A stretch of DNA of 22,319 bases from a bacterium. Lineage in GTDB: Bacteria > CG2-30-53-67 > CG2-30-70-394. The notes beneath the pieces were generated by a model. The model had not been told where the DNA came from, made no database searches, and saw nothing but the letters and a program-made list of their open reading frames with translations. The DNA is taken from positions 1 through 22,319 of the forward strand of contig JAJRSX010000077.1 of the NCBI GenBank assembly GCA_024278555.1, read 5' to 3'. Both the position numbers and the translations under genes were made by a program. Positions 1 through 5,847 of this stretch are shown here, piece after piece (within the stretch, counting starts at the first letter, position 1; each line of letters starts with the position of its first letter).

Positions 1-543
1 GACCACCACCTGCGTCGCCCCCACATTCACCACCCCGCACGGACCCTCGGCGGGCAGGGCGCCGTAGCCGTCGACGCCGTTGAGGAGGCTGGTCACCGGG
101 TCGCCCACCAGGGTCGGCACCACCCCGGCCGCCTCCAAGAGGCCGAGGTGGGCGGTAATCGCCTCCTGCCGTACCGCCAGGACCCGGATCGGCCACGGGT
201 TACTGCCGGCCAAGGGGTAGCTGTCGAAGACGGCCTCCTCCACCGGGTACGGCAGGAGCGGCTCGAGGGCGAAGGGGAGTGCATCGCGCACCTTGGCCGT
301 CTCCTTGAACGGAAAGGAGAGGTCACGGGCCACCACCACCCCCGGCGGGAGCACGCTCGCCACCTTCTCCCCGAGGCAGCCGTGGCGCTGGAAAAAATCG
401 CCCAGGAAGGCGGCGTAGATGCCCCCTTCGGGCACCGGCTCACTATGGTAGGCGGTGACGCTCACCCCATCGCCGCCGGGGACGCCGCGCATCAGGCGTA
501 CGGCCCCACCGTCGATCTCCACCGCTGTGAGCTGCCTTGCCAT
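1..543 (-). CDS. gspL: Type II secretion inner-membrane protein GspL (3' end off window)
   Basis: GspL recruits the ATPase GspE to the inner membrane and links it to GspM, GspF and the pseudopilus. The first 181 codons are present, read from ATG at 543; the periplasmic part lies beyond the left edge. The visible part is the actin-like cytoplasmic domain. It opens MARQLTAVEIDGGAVRL and carries a stretch around residues 73-110 (DLSFPFKETAKVRDALPFA, then LEPLLPYPVEEAVFDSYPL) typical of GspL and related PilM-fold proteins. A second conserved turn near residues 150-175 reads VGDPVTSLLNGVDGYG and then CGVVNVGATQ. The start lies 5 bp after the gspK stop, with GGAGGAG overlapping that stop as ribosome binding site, so K and L are translationally coupled. 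A PilM-like name is the only alternative and the operon context argues against it. Confidence 0.86.
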   Translation of the reverse strand, partial: MARQLTAVEIDGGAVRLMRGVPGGDGVSVTAYHSEPVPEGGIYAAFLGDFFQRHGCLGEKVASVLPPGVVVARDLSFPFKETAKVRDALPFALEPLLPYPVEEAVFDSYPLAGSNPWPIRVLAVRQEAITAHLGLLEAAGVVPTLVGDPVTSLLNGVDGYGALPAEGPCGVVNVGATQVVV

Positions 544-548
544 ACGCC

Positions 549-1547
549 TTACTCCTCCCGCCAGTACAGGGTCTCCAACTTGCCGCTGGTCCCACGCGAC
601 ACCACCGTCGTGATCGTCCTCTGGGTGAGGTCCCCCCCCCCTGTCGCATCTGTGTTTCCCACCGCGCCGGTCGCATGGATGATGAAGTATTTGGACGTGG
701 TCGCAAGGACTCCGGCCGCCTGGGTCTGGATGGCATTGTACTCGTCCTGCGCCAGGATACCCCGGGTCTTCACCTGGATTGGAGTGGCAAACGGCTCGTC
801 AGTGCGGGCGTCGCGGATCTCGTTGCCCCGTTCCTCGTCGATCACCACCTCGCCCTTGGCATCGGCACCGGCAAGGGATTGGAGGATCCACGGCTTCTCC
901 TCGGCATCCGGGTCGGCGGTGTTGATGTTCACCCGTCCGTCGCCCCACACGGTGGTCAGGGAGAGGAGGCCGGGGAGGTCGTCGTGGCCGTAGAGGAGGT
1001 CGCGGTCGAACCCCTTCACCAGCGCCAGCTCACCGGGGCTCAACAGGGGCCGGTTGGGGATCACCACCGGCGGGTCGAGGCCACGGTAGTGGTTCTCCTC
1101 CGCCCCCTCCGGGCGCACCTGATCGTCCGGGTCGATCCAATCGATGACCGCGTCCACCAGGGCGGCGGCGTCGTCGCGACCGAGCCGGTTCAACAGCTCG
1201 GTGGCCACCCCGACGAGGGGCTCGTTGACCTTGGTCCCGGTGGCGTTGATCAGCCGGTTGAGGTCGAGCCTGCGGTTCGCGTCCACGATGGCGAGGGCGA
1301 CAAACCCCTCCTCCACGGGGATCACCGGCATCGCCATGGCCCACTGGTCCTCCATGCTGTCGCTCTTCTGGTCGTCGGTGCGGATGAGCGCCTTGGCCAC
1401 CTCCACCCCCGCCTCCGCCAGGTAGGCCGCCTGTACCGACTCGACATAGGAGCGCGCCAGCTCCAGCTCCACCTGGCCCGAGTAGTTGAACTGGATCACC
1501 AGCGCCGCCAGCAGCCCCACCACCACCAGGGTGAGGACGAGGGCCAT
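549..1547 (-). CDS. gspK: Type II secretion minor pseudopilin GspK (start uncertain)
   Basis: GspK caps the pseudopilus tip with GspI and GspJ. The body matches the family: a hydrophobic N-terminal helix (MALVLTLVVVGLLAALV), then YLAEAGVEVAKALI, a helical domain with LDLNRLINATG and LVDAVIDWIDPDDQ, and a C-terminal part with VNINTADPD. Position 5 of the mature protein is not Glu, as is usual for GspK. Coordinates given here start at the Met of the mature sequence (332 residues, the family's usual length). The prepilin peptidase site would be GERG|MALVL, so the real start must be upstream: the frame is open to 1910, with GTG at 1733 (62-residue leader, no ribosome binding site). A better start, ATG at 1641 after CAACAAGGTC, is one base out of frame. 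A G10 tract lies near the 3' end. Confidence 0.85.
   Translation of the reverse strand: MALVLTLVVVGLLAALVIQFNYSGQVELELARSYVESVQAAYLAEAGVEVAKALIRTDDQKSDSMEDQWAMAMPVIPVEEGFVALAIVDANRRLDLNRLINATGTKVNEPLVGVATELLNRLGRDDAAALVDAVIDWIDPDDQVRPEGAEENHYRGLDPPVVIPNRPLLSPGELALVKGFDRDLLYGHDDLPGLLSLTTVWGDGRVNINTADPDAEEKPWILQSLAGADAKGEVVIDEERGNEIRDARTDEPFATPIQVKTRGILAQDEYNAIQTQAAGVLATTSKYFIIHATGAVGNTDATGGGDLTQRTITTVVSRGTSGKLETLYWREE
632..641 (-). repeat. G10 homopolymer inside gspK
   Basis: Ten C on the plus strand read as ten G in the gspK coding strand (codons ACA GGG GGG GGG GAC). The frame is intact in this version; gain or loss of one G would scramble about the last 30 residues. Tracts of this length are known to be prone to polymerase slippage. 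Confidence 0.75.
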
Positions 1548-1552
1548 GCCGC

Positions 1553-1581
1553 GTTCGCCCCGGCCTGCGGCCGGGGCGAAC
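1553..1581. repeat. Perfect 13-bp-arm hairpin (loop TGC) abutting the GspK cleavage site
   Basis: Arms GTTCGCCCCGGCC (1553-1565) and its exact complement (1569-1581) flank the loop TGC. The hairpin starts 6 bp before the first codon of mature GspK and encodes the leader residues FAPAAGRGE. It has the same design (13-bp arms, GGCC-TGC-GGCC centre) as the hairpin at 3698-3726 before gspH. A shorter relative, CGGCCC-TGC-GGGCCG, lies at 1623-1637. REP-like element by appearance. Confidence 0.7.
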
Positions 1582-1759
1582 GGGGGGTGGGGGATGGGGG
1601 GTGAGGGGTGAGGGGGTGAAGCCGGCCCTGCGGGCCGCCATGACCTTGTTGTCTGGGAGCTTGGCGAAGAGAGAGAAAAACTCGGTGGCCGGCGCTGCCG
1701 ACCATCCGGCCCCCCCCCTCTGCCATCCCCCACGGGGAAGATCGGATCCGCGCCCGGGC
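1582..1759 (-). other. gspJ-gspK spacer: G-rich/C-rich inverted tracts around a diverged intercistronic repeat
   Basis: There is no gene in this 178-bp gap. Near the ends, G-rich runs on the plus strand (1581-1615) face C-rich runs (1710-1733, including C9 at 1710-1718), so the gap can fold on itself. In mRNA sense the centre reads TTCGCCAAGCTCCC, then ACAACAAGGTCATGGC (ATG at 1641). This matches the core of the gspI-gspJ element, which has CGCAACAAGGTGATGGC, so I read it as a diverged copy of the same repeat. The ATG at 1641 is one base out of phase with gspK. Confidence 0.55.
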
Positions 1760-2548
1760 TCACCGCTGCTCTCCCATGGGGATCTCCACGATCGACCGAA
1801 TTTCGATGGGCTCTGCCTTCTCCCCGTCCGCCGTCTCCTCCTCCTCCGGCGGCAGGAAGAGGGAGATCTGGACGACCCGCGGGAGGGTGTTGCTCTGGGT
1901 CGAGTTCCACTCGTCCACCCAGCCGGTGGGGCCGTAGTAGTGGAAGTCGATGCCGACGACCTGATCACTGAGGAGGTAGTCGATGCCGCCGCTCATGGGG
2001 TCGCCGTCGGGGGTCGCGTCCTCCCGCTTCACCAGGACGTAGGCGGACTCCCCCGCGGCGTCCAGACGGTAGGTCACCTCGGCCACGTCAGACTCCGGCA
2101 GCTCCGGGTGGAGCTTCAGGTGGGAGGCGTGGACCCAGGTGAGGCGGTCGGCGGGCCAGCCTTCGTCGGTGACCGCATTCTCGCCGACAAAGGTGAGGCG
2201 CGGGTCGTCGTTCACCCAGAGGGTGGAGCGCAGCTCCCGGTCGATCATCTCCAAGAGGATGCGTACCGCCTGCTCCCGGTCGCCGCGCCGCTCCATCCGC
2301 TGGAGCCCCCCTACCGTCGACCAGAGGGAGCCGTAGACGAGGGCGAAGACCATCCCCATGAGGCCGAGGGTGACCATCACCTCCACGAGGGTGAAGCCGG
2401 CGGCGCCGAATTCACGCCGGTAGAAAGCAGGTTTAGGCGAGTAGAACGTAGAACGTAGAACGTAGAACGGGGGGCGCATTTCCCGGCGATGGCGGGAAAC
2501 CAGCCCGGCCGCAGACCTGACGCCCGCTGCCAGCGGCTGCCGTGCCAT
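1760..2548 (-). CDS. gspJ: Type II secretion minor pseudopilin GspJ
   Basis: GspJ is a tip pseudopilin that assembles with GspI and GspK. The prepilin peptidase site is clear: REFGAAG|FTLVEVMVTLGLMG, with Glu at +5. It is followed by an amphipathic helix and a beta-rich domain with LLEMIDRELRSTLWVNDDP, DRLTWVHAS, LVKREDATPDGDP, the run QVVGIDFHYYG, and VVQISLFLPP near the end. The mature part is about 211 residues, normal for GspJ. The leader is abnormal: from ATG 2548 it is 51 residues, because the frame runs through the repeat at 2441-2621. Other in-frame starts are GTG 2581 (after GGGGGTGAT) and ATG 2479 (28-residue leader). None has an ideal ribosome binding site. ATG 2548 was chosen because the same ATGGCACGGCAG occurs in the gspI element. 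Confidence 0.85.
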   Translation of the reverse strand: MARQPLAAGVRSAAGLVSRHRREMRPPFYVLRSTFYSPKPAFYRREFGAAGFTLVEVMVTLGLMGMVFALVYGSLWSTVGGLQRMERRGDREQAVRILLEMIDRELRSTLWVNDDPRLTFVGENAVTDEGWPADRLTWVHASHLKLHPELPESDVAEVTYRLDAAGESAYVLVKREDATPDGDPMSGGIDYLLSDQVVGIDFHYYGPTGWVDEWNSTQSNTLPRVVQISLFLPPEEEETADGEKAEPIEIRSIVEIPMGEQR

Positions 2549-2621
2549 CACCTTGTTGCGGTTGCGAAAGAATCGCCTCACATCACCCCCGATCTACCGT
2601 CTACTGCCTACTGTCTACTGC
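2441..2621. repeat. Intercistronic repeat element, gspI-gspJ copy
   Basis: Left end: four perfect GTAGAAC heptamers (2441-2468). Right end: four heptamers of CTACTGY type (2594-2621), in inverse orientation. The core, read on the minus strand, holds TTTCGCAACCGCAACAAG, ATGGCACGGCAGCCGCTGG and GGGCTGGTTTCCCGCCA. It aligns along its length with the gspH-gspI copy and, inverted, with the gspE-gspF copy. The likely gspJ start codon (2548) sits in the core and the left heptamers are translated as part of the GspJ leader. Confidence 0.75.
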
Positions 2622-2628
2622 GGTTGCC

Positions 2629-3135
2629 CTACTTCACCCGAAAGGTCCGTACCCGCACCCGCTCGTTGGGGGCGTCGCCCCAGGAGACCTCGACGCTCAC
2701 CTCGTACACCTTCGCCTTGTCCGTGGAGTACGGCGTCTCCTCCACCCGGGTGGTCCAGTGGTAAGGCGGATCGGGTGCCTCAAAGTCGCCCTCCTGCTCG
2801 CCCGGGGCCGGGGTGCCGTCTTTCAGGGTATCGACCATTCGACTCTTCGCCAGGCGCGCCCCGGTGGCGAGTTGCTGGGCACGCGACGCCATGTCGACGG
2901 TCGAGGCGTGGAGCTGCAGGACCGCCACCAGGGTGGTCCCGAGGATGGCGACCGCGATGAGGACCTCGAGGAGGGTGAATCCCGCGGCGCCGAATTCACG
3001 CCGGTAGAGAATAGAAGGTAGAAAGTAGAAAGGGGGGCGCCGCTCTTCACCTCGGTGGGGAACCAGCCTAACCGCGGCCATGGTGGCTGCTGCCAGCGGC
3101 TGCCGTGCCATCAATCTGTCGCGTTTGCGAAACAT
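2629..3135 (-). CDS. gspI: Type II secretion minor pseudopilin GspI
   Basis: GspI is the organiser of the pseudopilus tip complex with GspJ and GspK. Seen: cleavage motif REFGAAG|FTLLEVLIAVAILG with Glu at +5, then LVAVLQLHASTVDMA, a polar linker, and a short beta-domain ending YEVSVEVSWGD...VRTFRVK, typical of GspI. The mature part is 116 residues, a normal length. The leader is 52 residues from ATG 3135 (preceded by GGGAAAAGA), 44 from ATG 3111 and 34 from ATG 3081; all three starts lie inside the intercistronic repeat, and no start codon exists in this frame nearer the cleavage site. The last nine leader residues (YRREFGAAG) are identical to those of GspJ. Confidence 0.85.
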   Translation of the reverse strand: MFRKRDRLMARQPLAAATMAAVRLVPHRGEERRPPFYFLPSILYRREFGAAGFTLLEVLIAVAILGTTLVAVLQLHASTVDMASRAQQLATGARLAKSRMVDTLKDGTPAPGEQEGDFEAPDPPYHWTTRVEETPYSTDKAKVYEVSVEVSWGDAPNERVRVRTFRVK

Positions 3136-3181
3136 TCTTTTCCCACCAGCCCCTTTCTACTTTCTACCTTCTACTTTCTAC
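3004..3181. repeat. Intercistronic repeat element, gspH-gspI copy
   Basis: Both ends are arrays of four 7-bp units (GTAGAAA type at 3004-3031; TTTCTAC type at 3154-3181). As inverted repeats they match at 26 of 28 positions. The core (minus sense) has TTTCGCAAACGCGACAG, ATGGCACGGCAGCCGCTGG, CAGCAGCCACCATGGCCGCG and GGCTGGTTCCCCACCG. In mRNA the two arms could pair, leaving all candidate gspI start codons in the loop. Confidence 0.78.
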
Positions 3182-3188
3182 CCACTTC

Positions 3189-3902
3189 CTACTGAATCCC
3201 CACCGGGATCTCTTCCAGGAAGCCGTCGAGGCGCCGCACCCGACCGGTGAGGGGCTCGATCACCAGGGTGTACTTATCCCCCTCCGCCTGCACGTGCAGG
3301 AGGGTGCGCTCGACATAGCCGTTCGGGAGGAAGGTGGTGAAGATCGTCTCCTCGCTCCCCTCGGGCCGCCTGCCCTGGAACTGGGTACGCACCTCCACCA
3401 GGTCGACCTTGCCGGGCCACCGCTGCTTCGAGGTCAGGCTCCCCTCATCCTCCTTCTCCTCGCCGGAGGGGGAGACATAGGTCACCCACAGGCTCTCCTT
3501 CTCCCGGTCGTAGTGGAGGCGGTAGGTCCGGTGGGTACGCACCGACCGGTCACGCACCAGGGCGGTGAGGGAGGCGAGGCGACGGGTGGCGAGGCGGATG
3601 TCGGAGGCAAACAGCGGCCGCATGAGGCGCGGCAGCATCACCCCGGCCATCAGGCCGAGGATCAGGACCACCACCATCACCTCCACCAGGGTGAAGCCTC
3701 GATTTCGGCCTGCGGCCGAAATCGAGATGGGGGTGGCGGGACGAAGGCCGGCCGTCACGGGCGGAGGAGGGGAGGGCCGGCACGATCTGGAAGGGAGGGG
3801 GGACAAGGGAACAAGCGGTCCGGATGACCGACGGCGAAGGGTCGGATACGAGATGCGAATGACGACCCGGCAGGGGCAAGAAAGAGAGGTGTCGCGATCC
3901 AC
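3189..3902 (-). CDS. gspH: Type II secretion minor pseudopilin GspH
   Basis: GspH is a minor pseudopilin that joins the tip complex to the GspG filament. Seen: GRNRG|FTLVEVMVVVLILGLMAG with Glu at +5, then SDIRLATRRLASLTALVRDRSVRT and a beta-rich domain with YRLHYDREKESLWVTYVS. The mature domain is 168 residues. GTG 3902 is preceded by CGGAGG at a workable distance but gives a 69-residue leader of low-complexity, Ser/Pro/Arg-rich sequence. GTG 3758 would give a more usual 21-residue leader but has no ribosome binding site. The leader's last residues (SISAAGRN) are encoded by a perfect hairpin. Confidence 0.82.
   Translation of the reverse strand: MDRDTSLSCPCRVVIRISYPTLRRRSSGPLVPLSPLPSRSCRPSPPPPVTAGLRPATPISISAAGRNRGFTLVEVMVVVLILGLMAGVMLPRLMRPLFASDIRLATRRLASLTALVRDRSVRTHRTYRLHYDREKESLWVTYVSPSGEEKEDEGSLTSKQRWPGKVDLVEVRTQFQGRRPEGSEETIFTTFLPNGYVERTLLHVQAEGDKYTLVIEPLTGRVRRLDGFLEEIPVGIQ
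3698..3726. repeat. Perfect 13-bp-arm hairpin (loop TGC) abutting the GspH cleavage site
   Basis: Arms CTCGATTTCGGCC (3698-3710) and the exact complement (3714-3726) flank the loop TGC. The base of the stem falls on the Gly codon of the prepilin cleavage site. Same layout as the hairpin next to gspK (1553-1581), but with different outer arms. Confidence 0.7.
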
Positions 3903-3957
3903 CAGGCCTCCGGCTCGCCACCCCCTTTCTACTTTCTACCTTCTACTACCCTCGCTC
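3727..3957. other. gspG-gspH spacer with one heptamer array
   Basis: Mostly untranslated or leader-encoding sequence. The right end (3926-3946) carries three 7-bp units (TTTCTAC, TTTCTAC, CTTCTAC) identical to units of the gspH-gspI element, but there is no matching array at the left end, which ends in the hairpin instead. A GGGACAAGGGAACAAG stretch lies near 3800. I cannot align the middle convincingly with the other copies; it looks like a chimaera or a decayed element. Confidence 0.5.
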
Positions 3958-4413
3958 CTACTCCAGGTTCCAGCTCTCGATATCGGCGAAGGCACCTTCG
4001 CCGCCGTCCTCGCCGTCGGCACCGTAGCTCTCGATGTCGTAGTCACGGCTGTGGATCCCCGGCGACAGGTAGATGTAGTCGTTGCCCCACGGATCCTTCG
4101 GCACCTTGTCGAGGTAGCCGTCGGCGTTGTACCGCAGGGGCAGGGGCGAGGTGGTCGGTGCGCTCACCAGCGCCTCCAACCCCTGGTCGGTGGTGGGGTA
4201 AAAGCCGTTGTCGGCCCGATAGAGCTTCAGGGCGTTCTCGAGCTGGCGGATGGTCACCGTGGCGGCGGTGCGTTTGGCCGTGTCGGTGCGACCGACAATC
4301 CGCGGCACCACGATGCTCGCCAGCAGCCCGAGGATGAGGACCACCACGATCACCTCGATGAGGGTGAAGCCCGCCTCATCCCGCCTCCGATCTACCTGCT
4401 CTCTCGTGTACAT
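3958..4413 (-). CDS. gspG: Type II secretion major pseudopilin GspG
   Basis: GspG is the repeating subunit of the pseudopilus that drives cargo through the secretin. It has a normal 15-residue leader, MYTREQVDRRRDEAG, cut before FTLIEVIVVVLILGLLASIVVP. The mature part has TIRQLENALKLYRADNGFYPTTDQ, KDPWGNDYIYLSPG and a C-terminal calcium-binding loop region (SYGADGEDGGEGAFADIESW), the family signature. Length 151 residues is standard. Start choice is secure: AGGAG lies 6 bases before the ATG, which is 7 bp downstream of the gspF stop. Among the pseudopilin genes here it is the only one with an ordinary leader and ribosome binding site. Confidence 0.95.
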   Translation of the reverse strand: MYTREQVDRRRDEAGFTLIEVIVVVLILGLLASIVVPRIVGRTDTAKRTAATVTIRQLENALKLYRADNGFYPTTDQGLEALVSAPTTSPLPLRYNADGYLDKVPKDPWGNDYIYLSPGIHSRDYDIESYGADGEDGGEGAFADIESWNLE

Positions 4414-4420
4414 CTTGCTC

Positions 4421-5653
4421 CTAGTGGATGAGCTCGTTGATCTCAAAGATGGGCAGCAGGATAGCGAGAACGATGAACAGCACCAAGAGACCGAGAACAA
4501 CGATCATCACCGGCTCCACCAGAGAGGTGAGGGCGGAGACGGTCACCCCGACGTCCTCCTCGTAGGCGGCGGCGACCCGGTCGAGCATCTCCTCCAGGGA
4601 GCCGGACCGCTCCCCCACGTCGACCATGTGCAGGACGATGGCGGGGAACTCACCGGTGGCGCGCAGCCCCGAGGCGATCCCCCCCCCCTCCTGGACGTGG
4701 GCGCGGACGTCGCCCACCGCGTCCTCGAAGATCCGGTTGAGGACGATGCTCTTGACGATGTCGAGGCCGGCCAGCAGCGGCACGCCGCTCGCCATGAGGG
4801 TGGAGAGGGTGGAGGCGAAACGGGCCACCACCACCTTGCGGATGAGGTTGCCGAAGAGGGGGATGCGCAGCTTGAAGCGGTCGATGGCGCGCCGCCCGGA
4901 GTCGCGCCGCCCCCACAGGCGCAGCCCCACCGCCACCGCCGCGATCACCAGGAAGATCACCCACCAGCGGTGCTCCAAAAAGCGGCTCACCGCCATCAGG
5001 ACCAGGGTCGGGGTGGGCAGATCGGCCTGCATATCGGTGAAGATCTTCGCCACCGACGGCACCACCTTGACGAGCAGGAAGACGACGACGCCGAGGCCGA
5101 TGGTCATCATCACCACCGGATAGGCCAGCGCCGACTGGACCCGGGCGCGCAGAACGGTCTGGGTCTCCATCAGATCGGCGAGGCGCGCCAGGACCACGTC
5201 CAGGGCGCCGCCCGCCTCGCCGGCGCGGACCATGTTGACCATCAGCGGCGAGAAGACCCGCGGGTGGGCGGCAAAGGCGTCGGCGAGGGAGGCACCGCCG
5301 TTGACCGACTCGCGCACAAGGGTGAGGGTGTGGGCCAGACGGCTCCCCTCGCCCTGCTCGATGAGGGCGTTGAGGGCCGCCACCAGGGGCATCCCCGCCC
5401 TCAAGAGGGTGCCGAGCTGGCGCACCGACAGGGAGATCTCCCGCGGGCTCACCCGGGCGAAGAGCTCAACGTTGATCCGCGCCAGGCGCGAGGACTGGGT
5501 CTCCGCCGAGCTCGCCCGCTCCTCCTCCACCTCGGTGGGGAAGACCCCCTGCTTGCGCAGCTTCGCCCGCACCCCCTGGGAGGAGTCGGCGTCCTCGACC
5601 CCCTTGACCCGCTTGCCGGTGGAATCGAGCCCTTCGTAACGGTAGACAGGCAT
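4421..5653 (-). CDS. gspF: Type II secretion inner-membrane platform protein GspF
   Basis: GspF is the polytopic membrane core of the assembly platform. At 410 residues it has the typical length. Seen: N-terminal MPVYRYEGLDSTGKRVKG; two GspF domains, the first with LGTLLRAGMPLVAALNAL and VRAGEAGGALDVVLARLA, the second with STLMASGVPLLAGLDI and VDVGERSGSLEEMLDRVA; and membrane segments near residues 178-198, 231-247 and 381-401. A G10 tract (4679-4688) encodes the Gly run at residues 322-325, in the second domain. The ATG is certain by homology, but no ribosome binding site precedes it, because a heptamer array begins 7 bp upstream. Confidence 0.95.
   Translation of the reverse strand: MPVYRYEGLDSTGKRVKGVEDADSSQGVRAKLRKQGVFPTEVEEERASSAETQSSRLARINVELFARVSPREISLSVRQLGTLLRAGMPLVAALNALIEQGEGSRLAHTLTLVRESVNGGASLADAFAAHPRVFSPLMVNMVRAGEAGGALDVVLARLADLMETQTVLRARVQSALAYPVVMMTIGLGVVVFLLVKVVPSVAKIFTDMQADLPTPTLVLMAVSRFLEHRWWVIFLVIAAVAVGLRLWGRRDSGRRAIDRFKLRIPLFGNLIRKVVVARFASTLSTLMASGVPLLAGLDIVKSIVLNRIFEDAVGDVRAHVQEGGGIASGLRATGEFPAIVLHMVDVGERSGSLEEMLDRVAAAYEEDVGVTVSALTSLVEPVMIVVLGLLVLFIVLAILLPIFEINELIH
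4679..4688 (-). repeat. G10 homopolymer inside gspF
   Basis: Coding-strand run of ten G (GAG GGG GGG GGG ATC) in the second GspF domain. The frame is intact here. A one-base slip would remove the last membrane segment. Confidence 0.75.
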
Positions 5654-5659
5654 GGGAAG

Positions 5660-5843
5660 CAGTAGACAGTAGGTAGTGGACAGTAGACAGGGGGTGGGGG
5701 TGCGGGTGGTCTTTCGCGAGCGTGAAAATGTTCGGGTACGGTGTTTGCTGGCAGCAGGGGCGATCGTCGCGGGGAGGCGATTTTCCCGCCGAAATCAGGA
5801 GGAACCTCCCCCCTGTCTACTACCTACTGTCTACTGTCTTCTG
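5660..5843. repeat. Intercistronic repeat element, gspE-gspF copy (core inverted)
   Basis: It fills nearly all of the 194 bp between the gspE stop and the gspF start. Ends are 7-bp arrays of CAGTAGA type; 5660-5683 and 5813-5836 match as inverted repeats at 23 of 24 positions. The core on the plus strand has CTTTCGCGAGCGTGAAAATG, then GCTGGCAGCAG, CGTCGCGGGGAGGCG and TTTTCCCGCCG. This aligns with the minus strand of the H-I and I-J copies, so this copy lies in the opposite direction relative to the operon. Confidence 0.72.
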
Positions 5844-5847
5844 TCGT

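Noticed and set aside
148-1604. Long open frames on the plus strand opposite gspK and gspL
   Set aside because: They are antisense shadows of high-GC genes; their translations are His/Arg/Val-rich without any domain, while the minus strand gives recognisable GspK and GspL.
2441-3946. CRISPR array
   Set aside because: The repeat units are 7 bp and directly tandem, without unique spacers; the larger repeats are few and lie between genes.
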